From JACDBE01 sp963714055 (GTDB lineage: Bacteria; Actinomycetota; Acidimicrobiia; Spongiisociales; UBA5794), in the NCBI GenBank assembly GCA_963714055.1, contig OY970227.1, positions 1,054,001 to 1,118,000 of the forward strand: 64,000 nucleotides of DNA. The letters run 5' to 3'. Every line of letters begins with the position of its first letter. Position 1 is the stretch's first letter. Below the pieces are notes generated by a model. The model was not told where the DNA came from and searched no databases. It saw only the letters and a list, made by a program, of their open reading frames with translations. A program made the translations under genes and the position numbers. Below are positions 1 to 8,972 of this stretch, piece by piece.

Positions 1-882
1 TCGCCGGCAGCATCACCATCTCCGGTTCGTCGACGGTCGAGCCGATCAGCGCTCTCGTAGGGCAGCAGTTCTCCGACGCCAACCCGGGTGTCGCCGTAAC
101 CGTCGACGGACCCGGCACCGGTGACGGCTTCCAGCTGTTCTGCTCCGGCGAGACCGACATCTCCGACGCCAGCCGGCCGATCAGCGAGGAGGAGATCGCC
201 CTGTGCGGAGACGCCGGGATCGAATACCTCGAGCTCCAGGTCGCCATCGACGGTCTGTCGGTGCTCACCAACCCCGCCAACACGGCGCTGAGCTGCCTGA
301 CGTTCGCCGACATGTACGCCCTGGTCGGCCCCGAGTCGACCGGGTTCGGAAGCTGGTCCGATGCCAACGACCTGGCCGTCGAGCTCGGGGGCAACGGCGG
401 CTTCCCCGACGCCGAGCTGGTCATCACCGCACCCGGTGAGGAGTCGGGCACCTACGACAGCTTCGTCGAGTTCGTCGTCGCCGACCTCGCCGAGGAGCGG
501 GGCCAGGAAGAGGTGACCCGTCCCGACTACACCGCCTCGCCCAACGACAACGTGATCATCGAGGGCATCGAGGGGAGCGAGAGCTCGTTCGGCTGGGTCG
601 GTTTCGCCTTCTACGTCGCAAATCAGGAGGCGGTGAAGGCGTTCGAGGTCGACGGCGGCGAGGGATGTGTGGCCCCGACCGCCGGAGACCATCGCCGACG
701 GCAGCTACCCCATGTCCCGCCCCCTCTTCATCTACGTGAACACCGCCAACATGGCCGAGAAGCCCGAGCTGGCGGCGTTCGTCCAGCACTACTTCTCCGA
801 CGAGGGCCTAGCCGCCGTCAGTGACGCGGGCTACGTCGCCCTCGACAGCTACGACGAGCAACGCGCCGCCGTGGGGAGCTGA
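1..882 (+). CDS. pstS: Phosphate ABC transporter substrate-binding protein PstS (5'-truncated, frameshifted)
   Basis: Periplasmic/lipid-anchored phosphate-binding component of the Pst importer. The reading frame is open from base 3, so the N-terminus lies outside the window. The phosphate-contacting loops are visible: GSSTVEP near the start and EESGTYDSF in the middle. The frame changes near base 684, where a single extra G in GCCGGAGACC moves the C-terminus (TIADGSYPMSRPLFIYVN) to another frame. Removing that base restores a continuous protein to the TGA at 882. Order pstS-pstC-pstA-pstB-phoU is the usual operon, so identity is firm. The break is probably a sequence error, since the whole downstream operon is intact. 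Confidence 0.9.
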
Positions 883-936
883 CGGCCCACACGACACACC
901 GACCGCCGCCCCCGCCCCGCCCCGACCAGCACCAGA

Positions 937-1863
937 ATGGCGCCAATGACCTCACCAACCACACTCGACCTCGGCGGAGACCGGAAACGGCTCCGCCGGG
1001 AGCGGCGGGTGAGGGGCGCCTTCTGGGGGGCGGCTCTGTTCTCGGTGTTGCTCAGCGGCCTGATCGTCGCCTCGCTGATAGGGGAGGCGATCAACTTCCT
1101 CCGCACCGTCGAGTGGTCGGCGCTGTGGGACATCGGATGGTTCCCACGGCGGGGTATGTTCGACCTGCGCACCATCATCGTCGCCACGCTGATCATCGCC
1201 GGCATCGCCATGCTGGTGGCGACGCCGCTCGGTATCGGAGCCGCCATCTACCTGTCCGAGTACGCCAGCCCGCGGACGCGCCGCATCCTCAAGCCGATGC
1301 TCGAGATCCTGGCGGGCATCCCGTCGGTGGTCATCGGGTACTTCGCCCTCACCTGGCTCAGCCCCAACCTGATCCAGCCGATCTTCAACGCCGAGATCTT
1401 CAACATGCTCGCCGCCGGCATCGGGGTCGGAGTGCTCACCACGCCGCTGGTGGCGTCGGTGTCGGAGGACGCCCTGCGTGCCGTCCCCCAGGCACTCCGC
1501 GAGGCCTCCTACGGCCTGGGGGCCCGCAAGTCGGCGACGGTGCGCAAGATCGTCGTCCCCGCCGCCGTCTCCGGGATCATGGCGGCGCTGATCCTCGGGG
1601 TGTCACGCGCCATCGGCGAGACCATGGTGGTGGCCATGGCCGCCGGCGCCACCGGGGGCGGCCTGCTCACGTTCGACCCGCTGGAGCCGGGGATCACGAT
1701 GACGGCGGCGATGGCCTCGCTGGCCATCGGCACCGATCAGGTGGCCGGAGCGGGCAACGCCTTCCAGAGCCTGTTCTTCGTCGGGATGCTGCTGTTCATC
1801 ATGACCCTGGGGCTCAACCTGATCAGCGACCGGTTCGTCCGCAGAGTGCGAGGCGGGTACTGA
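937..1863 (+). CDS. pstC: Phosphate ABC transporter permease PstC
   Basis: Inner-membrane permease of the high-affinity phosphate importer, 308 aa. About six hydrophobic segments follow a basic N-terminus. The cytoplasmic EAA-type coupling loop is seen as EASYGLGARKSATVRKIVVP, followed by SRAIGET. The start is the ATG at 937; a second ATG at 946 is possible. Its TGA overlaps the pstA start in TGATG, which indicates translational coupling. Confidence 0.96.
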   Translation: MAPMTSPTTLDLGGDRKRLRRERRVRGAFWGAALFSVLLSGLIVASLIGEAINFLRTVEWSALWDIGWFPRRGMFDLRTIIVATLIIAGIAMLVATPLGIGAAIYLSEYASPRTRRILKPMLEILAGIPSVVIGYFALTWLSPNLIQPIFNAEIFNMLAAGIGVGVLTTPLVASVSEDALRAVPQALREASYGLGARKSATVRKIVVPAAVSGIMAALILGVSRAIGETMVVAMAAGATGGGLLTFDPLEPGITMTAAMASLAIGTDQVAGAGNAFQSLFFVGMLLFIMTLGLNLISDRFVRRVRGGY

Positions 1864-2816
1864 TGACCGCCACCCACGCGCCGGCGCCCACCACTGCGGA
1901 AGTCGTCGCCCGCCAGATCTCGGGGCGCAAGGTGCCGTGGCAGGAGATCGCGTTCCAGGCGGCGCTGCTCCTGGCCCTGTTGATCTCGCTGCTCTTCCTT
2001 GTCACCCTGCTCGCCGACATCTTCATCAAGGCGCTGCCAGTGCTCACCGACCGCCCCGCCGACTTCGTGACCGGTGAGCTGTCCCCAGACCCGGCGCGGG
2101 CGGGTATCGGCACCGCCATCCTGGGATCGGTGGTCATCACCCTCGGGGTGGCCATGCTGTCGTTCCCCTTCGGGATCGGCACCGCCGTCTACATCGAGGA
2201 GTACTCGACCGACTCGTGGCTCACCCGGTTCATCTCCACCAACATCCGGAACCTGGCCGGGGTTCCCTCGATCGTGTTCGGCATCCTCGGGTTCGCCGTG
2301 TTCGTCCGGGTCCTTGTGGCAGTCGGGCTCGGGGGCGACGTCAACGGCCGCAACGTCCTCGCTGCCGGGATGACGTTGTCCGCACTGGTGCTCCCCATCG
2401 TGATCATCACGTCCGCAGAGGCAATACGGGCGGTGCCCAACAGCATCCGAGAGGCGGGCTTCGGGGTCGGCGCCACCCGCTGGGAGGTCATCCGCCACCA
2501 TGTGTTGCCTTCGGCGGCACCCGGCATCCTCACCGGGACGGTACTCACCCTCTCCCGTGCCTTCGGGGAGACGGCCCCCTTGCTGCTGGTGGGCGCGGTC
2601 ACCGGGTTCTTCACCCTGGGGGCCGGCGCCGGTGCCATCGACAAGCTGACCTCGGCGTACACTGCCTTGCCGGTGATCATCTTCTCCTGGTCACGCCAGC
2701 CCGACGCCGACTTCCGAGCGTTGGCGGCGGCGGCAATCGTCGCCCTGCTCGTCGTGTTGTTGACCGCCAATGCCGCAGCGATCCTCCTTCGGAACCGATA
2801 TGAACGGAAGTGGTGA
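1863..2816 (+). CDS. pstA: Phosphate ABC transporter permease PstA
   Basis: Second permease subunit, 317 aa, pairing with PstC. It shows about six membrane segments and a coupling loop (EAGFGVGATRWEVIRHHVLP) followed by LSRAFGETAPL, typical of PstA. I chose the ATG at 1863, which overlaps the pstC stop by one base. The frame is open further upstream, but that part is an overlap with pstC in another frame. Confidence 0.96.
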   Translation: MTATHAPAPTTAEVVARQISGRKVPWQEIAFQAALLLALLISLLFLVTLLADIFIKALPVLTDRPADFVTGELSPDPARAGIGTAILGSVVITLGVAMLSFPFGIGTAVYIEEYSTDSWLTRFISTNIRNLAGVPSIVFGILGFAVFVRVLVAVGLGGDVNGRNVLAAGMTLSALVLPIVIITSAEAIRAVPNSIREAGFGVGATRWEVIRHHVLPSAAPGILTGTVLTLSRAFGETAPLLLVGAVTGFFTLGAGAGAIDKLTSAYTALPVIIFSWSRQPDADFRALAAAAIVALLVVLLTANAAAILLRNRYERKW

Positions 2817-2823
2817 CGAGAAC

Positions 2824-3708
2824 ATGGCGGACGCCGAAACGATCGTCGAAACCGATCCACCCGTGGTGACCGACGCCACGCCCGTGCAGGTGGTCCGGCC
2901 CCGGGCTGAACTGCGCGACCTCGACCCGACGGCGCCGGTGATGTTCGAGGTGACGGAGCTCAATGTGTACTACGGCGACTTCCACGCCGTGCGCGGCTTC
3001 ACCGCGGGGATCAAGGAGCACGAGATCACCGCCTTCATCGGGCCTTCGGGCTGCGGCAAGTCGACCATCCTGCGCTGCTTCAACCGGATGAACGACCTCA
3101 TCGAGGGGGCGCGGGTCGAGGGAAAGCTCCTCTACCACGGCACCGACCTGTACGCACCCGCGGTCGACCCGGTGGAGGTCCGCCGGCGGGTTGGCATGGT
3201 CTTCCAGAAGCCAAACCCGTTCCCCAAGTCGATCTATGACAACATCTCGTTTGGCCCCAAGATCAACGGGTACAAGGGGTCCATGGACGACCTGGTAGAG
3301 CATTCGCTGCACCGGGCCGCCCTCTGGGAAGAGGTCAAGGACAAGCTGGACGAGTCCGCCTACGCCCTCAGCGGCGGGCAGCAGCAGCGGCTGTGCATCG
3401 CCCGTGCCATCGCCACCAACCCCGACGTCCTGTTGATGGATGAGCCCTGTTCGGCCCTCGACCCGGTGGCCACCCTCAAGATCGAGCAGTTGATGGGCGA
3501 GCTGAAGCAGGACTACACCATCATCATCGTCACCCACAATATGCAGCAGGCCGCCCGGGTGAGCGAGCGCACCGCGTTCTTCAACGTGGCGCTCAACGAG
3601 AAGGGCCAGCGCACCGGCTATCTGGTCGAGTTCAACGACACCTCCACGCTGTTCACCAACCCGGAACAGAAGGCGACCGAGGACTACATCACCGGTCGCT
3701 TCGGATGA
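2824..3708 (+). CDS. pstB: Phosphate ABC transporter ATPase PstB
   Basis: ATPase that powers phosphate import, 294 aa. Walker A is GPSGCGKST (about residues 73-81), the ABC signature is LSGGQQQR, Walker B is VLLMDEP, and the switch His lies in VTHNMQQA. The start at 2824 (MADAETIVE) gives an N-terminal extension of about 40 residues before the ABC domain; in-frame ATGs at 2770 and 2800 lie inside pstA. The TGA overlaps the phoU ATG (ATGA). Confidence 0.96.
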   Translation: MADAETIVETDPPVVTDATPVQVVRPRAELRDLDPTAPVMFEVTELNVYYGDFHAVRGFTAGIKEHEITAFIGPSGCGKSTILRCFNRMNDLIEGARVEGKLLYHGTDLYAPAVDPVEVRRRVGMVFQKPNPFPKSIYDNISFGPKINGYKGSMDDLVEHSLHRAALWEEVKDKLDESAYALSGGQQQRLCIARAIATNPDVLLMDEPCSALDPVATLKIEQLMGELKQDYTIIIVTHNMQQAARVSERTAFFNVALNEKGQRTGYLVEFNDTSTLFTNPEQKATEDYITGRFG

Positions 3709-4433
3709 CTCGCGACGAGGACCAGAACATGATCACCGACGAGCCGTACCGCCACCAGGACATCCGCTCCAGCTTCGACGCCGTTCTGGCAGACGTACAG
3801 CGGGGTATGGCAGAGATCGGCGCCTTGACCGCCGACAACCTACGCAGGGCCGGCGAGGCGATGCGTCATGGCAGGCTCGAGCTGATCTCCGAGGTCCGCG
3901 CCATCGACGGCGAGATCGACCGCAGGTGCGCCGAGATGGAGCGCATCACCTTCGAGACCATCGCCCGGCAACAGCCGGTGGCGCGCGATCTGCGGTTGCT
4001 CATCGCAGCCACCCGCATTCTCTACGAGCAGGAGCGGTCCGGCGACCTCGTGGTCAACTGCGTGAACATGCTGGAGCGCGAGGAGGGCTTCCCGGAGGTC
4101 CCCGGCATGCAGGCGCTGCTCTCGCGGGCGGTCGACACCGCCGCCCGGCTCGTCGACATGTCGGTGGACGCCCTGTCCAACATGTACGAGGACGCCGGGG
4201 CCCGGCTCGACGCCGCCGACGACGAGCTCGACGACCTCATCAGCCGCTACTACACCGAGATCGGCGCCGAGGCGGAGAACATCGGGCTGGAGACGGCGAT
4301 CGTGATGTCGCGGGTGGCGCGGTTCCTGGAGCGCATCGGCGACCATGCGGTCAACATCGCCGAGAACGTGACCTACACCGTCACGTCCGAGCTCCCCGAG
4401 GGCAGCCGACCCGTCCCCTCCGACGAAGCCTGA
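3705..4433 (+). CDS. phoU: Phosphate-specific transport regulator PhoU
   Basis: Cytoplasmic regulator that couples the Pst transporter to phosphate signalling, 242 aa. It has the expected all-helical structure with two PhoU repeats. The metal-binding-type motifs are ARDLRLLIAATRILYEQERSGD in the first repeat (shown here only up to the E/D cluster) and RVARFLERIGDHAVNIAENV near residue 225. It overlaps pstB by four bases. A second in-frame ATG at 3729 (MITDEPYRHQ) may be the true start. Confidence 0.95.
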   Translation: MTRDEDQNMITDEPYRHQDIRSSFDAVLADVQRGMAEIGALTADNLRRAGEAMRHGRLELISEVRAIDGEIDRRCAEMERITFETIARQQPVARDLRLLIAATRILYEQERSGDLVVNCVNMLEREEGFPEVPGMQALLSRAVDTAARLVDMSVDALSNMYEDAGARLDAADDELDDLISRYYTEIGAEAENIGLETAIVMSRVARFLERIGDHAVNIAENVTYTVTSELPEGSRPVPSDEA

Positions 4434-4496
4434 CTGGCAGCGCCGGGGTCCGAACCGACGGGGCCCGATCGCAGGACGTCTGGCCGGCAGGTGAGG

Positions 4497-5051
4497 TCAA
4501 TGTCGAGCCGCGGCCTGTCGATCCGGCCGGTGGACGAAGAGCTCGAGACCGAAGAGGACCGTGACCAGATTCGGGCCGAGCGGGGCTTCGGCGACACGGG
4601 CGAGGTACAGGATCCCCCACACGACGGCCCACGCAATGGCCGTGTGCCCGACCCACCGGGGCAGGACCGGCGTCCTCACGATTGCCCCACCGAACATCGC
4701 GATCGCCACGCATGCCAAGACGACGTAATCCCGCTCGAACTCGAAGATGAATCGACCGCTATCGAGCGCGATCGCCTCTCCGACGAGCCACAACACGACC
4801 CCGACGAGAAAGGCGATCGTGCCCAGACGCGCCAGGAGACGGTCGCCGGCGTCCGTGAGGATCAGCTGGAACGCCGCGAGACCGAACAACGTCAGCACGA
4901 GCCCAACGGCCAAGACGTTGTGCTGCCACGTCGCGCCCCATGGATAGGTCCCGAAGCCGTACAAGACGGCGGCGAGGACGAGGAAGGCGAAGCCGATCAC
5001 CAGTAACCAGCCGGCGACTCGTTGCTCACCGACCGATGCCGGTAGACGCAC
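4497..5051 (-). CDS. Hypothetical polytopic membrane protein
   Basis: A 184-aa protein of unknown function with about six hydrophobic helices separated by short loops. Few charged residues occur except a basic C-terminus (HRPDRQAAARH). The GTG start at 5051 is preceded by AAGGAG on the minus strand, which supports it. It converges on phoU with a 63-bp gap and is not part of the pst operon. I recognise no catalytic motif. Confidence 0.75.
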   Translation of the reverse strand: MRLPASVGEQRVAGWLLVIGFAFLVLAAVLYGFGTYPWGATWQHNVLAVGLVLTLFGLAAFQLILTDAGDRLLARLGTIAFLVGVVLWLVGEAIALDSGRFIFEFERDYVVLACVAIAMFGGAIVRTPVLPRWVGHTAIAWAVVWGILYLARVAEAPLGPNLVTVLFGLELFVHRPDRQAAARH

Positions 5052-5257
5052 GGATTCGCTCCTTGACCGACCTGGGTCTCAGCGAGACTCGGGGTCGAAT
5101 CCCGGCCTGCCCGGACGGGACGTGCCGACGGTAGTCGCCGGTCCGAGTGCCGTGGGCGTGGCGTTGCCGGGTCCGAGGGGTGATCCTGCCGTCGAGACGC
5201 GCACCGACGAAGCCTGACCGGCGACCGTAGGCTGGCGGCCCCCAACGGAGGATCGCC

Positions 5258-6460
5258 ATCGACTTCGCCCACTCGCCGCGCTGTGAGGAGCTGCGCACCC
5301 TCCTCACCGGGTTCATGGACGACCACGTGTACCCGGCCGAGGCGGTGCACCAGGAGCAGCGCACCGCGTCTGGGGACCAGATCAACGCCACCTCGGTGCT
5401 GGAGGAGCTGAAGCGCACCGCCCGTGGGCTCGGGCTGTGGAACCTGTTCCTCCCCGACGAGCGCTGGGGAGCCGGCCTCTCCAACACCGATTACGCCCCG
5501 CTGGCGGAGATCATGGGCCGGTCGATCGAGCTGGCACCCGAGGCCACCAACTGCTCGGCGCCGGACACGGGCAACATGGAGGTGCTGGCGATGTTCGGTA
5601 CCCCCGAGCAGCAGGAGCGCTGGCTGGTGCCGTTGCTCGACGGCGAGATCCGGAGCTGCTTCGCCATGACCGAGCCGGCGGTGGCCAGCTCGGACCCGTC
5701 CAACCTCGAGTTGGGCATCGTCGCCGACGGCGACGACTACGTGCTCACCGGGCGCAAGTGGTGGACCACCGGCGCCCTCGGTGACACCTGCAGGGTGGCG
5801 ATCGTGATGGGCGTCACCGACCCCGACGCCGACCGGAGGCGGCGCCACTCGATGATCCTGGTGCCGATGGACGCCCCGGGCGTCGAGGTGGAGCGGGGCC
5901 TCTCCGTGTTCGGATACCAAGAGCGGGGCGGCCACGGTGTCGTCCGCTTCGACGCGGTGCGGGTGCCCAAGGGCAACCTGGTCGCCGGCGAGGGCGAGGG
6001 GGCGATGATCGCCCAGGCCCGGCTCGGTCCCGGGCGGATCCACCACTGCATGCGGGCGATCGGCATGGCGGAGCGCGCCCTGGAGCTGATGATCGCCCGC
6101 AGCAGGGAGCGCCACGCCTTCGGGTCGGCGATCGCCGACAAGGGTGTCGTCCAGGAGTGGATCGCCGAGTCGCGGTGGCGGATCGAGCAGGCCCGGCTCC
6201 TGGTGTTGAAGACGGCGTGGCTGATCGACACCGTGGGCAACCGGGAGGCCCGCACCGAGATCTCGGCGATCAAGGTCGTCGTGCCCCGCACAGCTCTCTG
6301 GGTCATCGACCACGCCATCCAGGCACACGGGGGCGCCGGGGTGTCCGACGACGTCCCGCTGGCGCGGATGTACGCCATGGCGCGGACACTGCGGATCGCC
6401 GACGGCCCCGACGAGGTACACGCCATGGTGGTGGCCCGGACGGAGCTGAGGAAGTACTAG
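5258..6460 (+). CDS. Acyl-CoA dehydrogenase family protein with apparent ATC start
   Basis: FAD-dependent acyl-CoA alpha,beta-dehydrogenase of lipid or branched-chain catabolism, about 400 aa. The N-terminal helical domain, the beta-domain motif CFAMTEPAVASSDPSN and the C-terminal HGGAGVSDDVPLARMYA segment are all present. The first in-frame ATG is at 5315, but family homology clearly begins earlier: IDFAHSPRCEELRTLLTGF precedes that Met, where relatives normally read MDF.SPR. A GGAGG at 5247-5251 sits six bases before ATC at 5258, and no ATG, GTG or TTG occurs in frame there. Either AUC is used as start, a G was misread as C, or a weaker internal start is used. Confidence 0.9.
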   Translation: MDFAHSPRCEELRTLLTGFMDDHVYPAEAVHQEQRTASGDQINATSVLEELKRTARGLGLWNLFLPDERWGAGLSNTDYAPLAEIMGRSIELAPEATNCSAPDTGNMEVLAMFGTPEQQERWLVPLLDGEIRSCFAMTEPAVASSDPSNLELGIVADGDDYVLTGRKWWTTGALGDTCRVAIVMGVTDPDADRRRRHSMILVPMDAPGVEVERGLSVFGYQERGGHGVVRFDAVRVPKGNLVAGEGEGAMIAQARLGPGRIHHCMRAIGMAERALELMIARSRERHAFGSAIADKGVVQEWIAESRWRIEQARLLVLKTAWLIDTVGNREARTEISAIKVVVPRTALWVIDHAIQAHGGAGVSDDVPLARMYAMARTLRIADGPDEVHAMVVARTELRKY

Positions 6461-6469
6461 GTCCGTCGG

Positions 6470-6565
6470 TCCACCGGCGGCGGCGGACGGCCAGACCCCT
6501 CCCCGCCGGCGATACGGGCCTCCGGCCGATGCTGCCGCCACCCCTCCCCTCCGAGGGAGGGGTAA
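6470..6565. repeat. Dispersed palindromic (REP/MITE-like) repeat, copy 1
   Basis: This noncoding stretch between two convergent genes contains CCCTCCCCTCCGAGGGAGGGG at its right end and GGCCAGACCCCTCCCC at its left end. The same sequence, inverted, recurs at about 51612-51690, and a second diverged copy at 51721-51800. Similarity of about 80 bp, palindromic ends and intergenic location fit a REP- or MITE-like family. It may also act as a bidirectional terminator for the flanking genes. Confidence 0.6.
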
Positions 6566-7504
6566 CTAGCCGAACAGGCTGCGCCACACCCGGTCGAAGA
6601 GTCCGTCCGAACCGGGAGCCGGAAGCAGCCGGAGCACCGCGGCGAGGTGGTCCGGGGGGAGGTCTCCGACCAGCAGGTAGTCGCCGCCGTCGGCCCGCCA
6701 GGCGACCAGGAGCCGGGATGGCTCCACCACAACGGCGTACTCGTGACCGGCGACGTCGAGCACGGCGGCCGCCTCGTCGACGTCGAGCTCCGTCGACTCG
6801 TCGAGCTCGAACACCGAGAACGAGAACAGTCCGTCGCTGAAGTAAGCCTGGGCGACGCCGGCGCCGTCCCGATAGCCGTCGGTCAGCCGGTAGCCGGCGA
6901 GCTCGCCGGGCAGGTCCGAATCCGGGGTGACCACCATCATCGTGTAGCCGGGCCCGGAGTCGCCCTCCTCGAGCCCATCCGCCCCGGAGGCGAAGCTGGT
7001 GAAGGTGCTCTCCCTGAACACCTCACCGTCGCCGCCGAGCACGGTGGTGGCCAGGACGGCCCCGGTCGCCTCGTCCACGGTGACCACCGCCCTTCGATCG
7101 TCGCCCTCGGTGACGTCGAGCTCCAGCGCAGGACGGCCGACGACGACGACCTGCCGCGGCTCACCCACCTGGTAGCGGTCGCTCGAGGCTGTTGCCGACC
7201 ATCCGGACATCCGTAGCGTCCCCGAGGCGTCGTGCATGCTGCCGTCTCCGACGATGGTCACGGACTCGCCGCCCGACTCGACGACGACGGTCGAACCGCT
7301 CTTGTGGACCTCGACCACGGCGGCCACCTCGTCACCCGCCCATCTCGACACGACCACCACGGTCCCCGAGTAGTCGGCGGCTGCCGCCTCGGCGAGGTAG
7401 CGGTCGAGCTCGTCGTCGGCGAGGGCGGCGCCGGCGGGGCCGATCACCAGTCCGGTCACCGTCCCGATGATGAAGAAGGCACGAAGGACACCGGCTCGAC
7501 TCAT
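6566..7504 (-). CDS. RseB/MucB-like secreted regulator of an ECF sigma system
   Basis: A 312-aa exported protein. An N-terminal signal peptide (GVLRAFFIIGTVTGLVIG...ALA) is followed by LAEAAAADYSGTVVV, which resembles the start of the MucB/RseB N-terminal domain; the remainder is beta-rich. RseB-family proteins sit outside the membrane and modulate anti-sigma stability. The start at 7504 overlaps the end of the anti-sigma gene by four bases (ATGA), placing it third in a sigma/anti-sigma/RseB operon. Family assignment rests mainly on context and the YSGTVV motif. Confidence 0.7.
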   Translation of the reverse strand: MSRAGVLRAFFIIGTVTGLVIGPAGAALADDELDRYLAEAAAADYSGTVVVVSRWAGDEVAAVVEVHKSGSTVVVESGGESVTIVGDGSMHDASGTLRMSGWSATASSDRYQVGEPRQVVVVGRPALELDVTEGDDRRAVVTVDEATGAVLATTVLGGDGEVFRESTFTSFASGADGLEEGDSGPGYTMMVVTPDSDLPGELAGYRLTDGYRDGAGVAQAYFSDGLFSFSVFELDESTELDVDEAAAVLDVAGHEYAVVVEPSRLLVAWRADGGDYLLVGDLPPDHLAAVLRLLPAPGSDGLFDRVWRSLFG

Positions 7505-8124
7505 CCGGTGCCTCCGGGCAGCTCGAACACCGGCAGCGACAGCCCCGGGTCGACGGCGCTGCGCGCCCCGTGGCGGGAGGCGAGGTCGCCGGGATCGATC
7601 ATCGTCGGGGTTGGGCCCCGGGTGAGGGCGAAGGCGGTGACGACCGCGGCCGCCCCGGCGGTGATCGCCACCCCGAGGCCCACGCGGCGCCGGGACCGCG
7701 CCGCAGAAACGGCGGTGACCGCTGATGCCTCGGTGCCCTCCCGGACCAGCGGCTCGAGCCGGGGCAGGGCCCGGATCGCCGTCCGGGCGGCGTCGACCTC
7801 CTGGAGCCGGCGCCTGCATTCGGCGCACCCCGAGAGGTGACCCGACAAGGCTTCGATCTCAGCGGTGGGCAGCTCGCCGTCCAGGTATGCCGACAGCTCG
7901 TCGTCGGGGTGGCCGGCGGACAGCAGACCGGGAGGCGGGTCGAGGTCGGGGAGCGACCTGGTCAGCTGCCGCACCGCCCCCAATTCGCCGGCGGCCTGGG
8001 TGCACGCCTGGCATCCGGCCAGGTGGCGGTCGACCAGTCGGTGCTCGGCGGCCTCGGTGGCACCGTCGAGCCAGGCGGAGAGGACCTCCTCGGGCGGGCA
8101 GGCGGGGCCGGTCACGCCGGCCAT
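7501..8124 (-). CDS. Anti-sigma factor with two zinc-binding (ZAS-type) repeats and one TM helix
   Basis: A 207-aa membrane anti-sigma factor expected to hold the adjacent ECF sigma factor. Two successive HxxxCxxC zinc motifs are visible, HLAGCQAC and HLSGCAEC, each preceded by a similar LSA(W/Y)LDG segment, so the domain is duplicated. One transmembrane helix (GVAITAGAAAVVTAFAL) follows, with a short external tail. The ATG at 8124 lies 13 bp inside the sigma gene, indicating coupling. A single domain is the usual state in the family. Confidence 0.88.
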   Translation of the reverse strand: MAGVTGPACPPEEVLSAWLDGATEAAEHRLVDRHLAGCQACTQAAGELGAVRQLTRSLPDLDPPPGLLSAGHPDDELSAYLDGELPTAEIEALSGHLSGCAECRRRLQEVDAARTAIRALPRLEPLVREGTEASAVTAVSAARSRRRVGLGVAITAGAAAVVTAFALTRGPTPTMIDPGDLASRHGARSAVDPGLSLPVFELPGGTG

Positions 8125-8621
8125 GTCAGCAACTCCCTGAGGCGGCGACGGCCCCGGTGGATGCGGCTGCGAACCGTGCCCACCGGTATGTCGACGGCGT
8201 AGGCGATCTCGTCGTAGCTGAGCCCGACCACGTCGCACATCACCACGCACTCGCGGAAATCGAAGGGCAACTTGAGCAATGCCGCCTGGACGTCGTCAGA
8301 CAGCCTGACGTGGGCGAGCACCTCGTCCGGCGAGGCGGCGGCGGCATGGAGGGTGCGCTCACTTTCGATCAACTCGACGGTGGGACGGCGCCGGCGACGA
8401 CGCAGGTCGTCGATGAAGGCGTTGCGGGTGATACGCCACAGCCACGCCTCGAACGATCCGGGCGTGTACCGGTCGATGCCGGAACGTACCCGGAGCAGGA
8501 CCTCCTGGACGAGGTCGGCGGCATCGTGGGAGTTGCCGGTGAGCCGGTAGGCGTAGTTGTAGATCTGCCGCCCATAGCGCCGGGCGACGTCTTCCCATGA
8601 GGGAACGGGGGCATCGGTCAC
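8112..8621 (-). CDS. ECF (RpoE-like) RNA polymerase sigma factor
   Basis: A 169-aa extracytoplasmic-function sigma factor with only regions 2 and 4. Region 2 has HDAADLVQEVLLRV and WLWRITRNAFIDDLRRRRRR; region 4 ends with the helix-turn-helix IPVGTVRSRIHRGRRRLREL. No region 3 or C-terminal extension is present. It is first in the sigma/anti-sigma/RseB-like operon, so it most likely responds to envelope stress. An 81-base gap separates it from tatA upstream, which is on the same strand. Confidence 0.93.
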   Translation of the reverse strand: MTDAPVPSWEDVARRYGRQIYNYAYRLTGNSHDAADLVQEVLLRVRSGIDRYTPGSFEAWLWRITRNAFIDDLRRRRRRPTVELIESERTLHAAAASPDEVLAHVRLSDDVQAALLKLPFDFRECVVMCDVVGLSYDEIAYAVDIPVGTVRSRIHRGRRRLRELLTWPA

Positions 8622-8696
8622 GCATCCTCCAACGAGGCAGGACCAACAGTGAACGAACCCGGGCCGCTCTCGGTTCCCGGGTGACCGGGCACCGCG

Positions 8697-8882
8697 CTAC
8701 TCGGTGGGCGACTTCTCGGAGGCGGGCTGCTCCTCTTCGCTGCCCTCCTCGACGCCCTTGCGGAACTCCTTGGCGGAGGCTCCGAGCGAGCGGGCGAGGT
8801 CGGGGAGCTTGCGGGCGCCGAACAGGAGCACCAGCACGGCGAGGATCAGAAGGATCTCGCCGCCGCCGAACTGTCTGAACAT
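8697..8882 (-). CDS. tatA: Sec-independent protein translocase subunit TatA/E
   Basis: A 61-aa pore-forming Tat subunit. It has one N-terminal helix (EILLILAVLVLLFGARKLP) with the conserved FGxxKLPxLARSLG hinge and amphipathic helix, then an acidic tail. The start at 8882 is preceded by AGGAAGGAG on the minus strand; a longer in-frame extension to 8951 lacks such a site. No tatB or tatC is in the window. Confidence 0.93.
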   Translation of the reverse strand: MFRQFGGGEILLILAVLVLLFGARKLPDLARSLGASAKEFRKGVEEGSEEEQPASEKSPTE

Positions 8883-8972
8883 GGACTGCTCCTTCCTGTC
8901 CTCCGAGTGTACCTCCGGCCGGCCGCCAAGCTCGCCAACCATGCTCGCCAAGCAGGCTCTCCAACCTATGGC

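Noticed and set aside
1737..2501. Minus-strand open frame inside pstA
   Set aside because: Same kind of shadow; no ribosome site or family motif, and the plus strand encodes an intact PstA.
5075..5115. tRNA T-arm-like sequence
   Set aside because: GGGGTCGAATCCCGG resembles a T-arm, but the loop lacks one T, and no acceptor, D or anticodon arm can be built around it.
5315..6460. Acyl-CoA dehydrogenase starting at the first ATG (5315)
   Set aside because: This would drop 19 family-conserved residues that follow a good ribosome site, so I placed the start at 5258, with the ATC caveat.
4997..6541. Long open frame on the minus strand across the acyl-CoA dehydrogenase
   Set aside because: It is a high-G+C shadow: composition is Arg/Gly/Pro/His-rich with no recognisable domain, while the opposite strand has a clear family protein.
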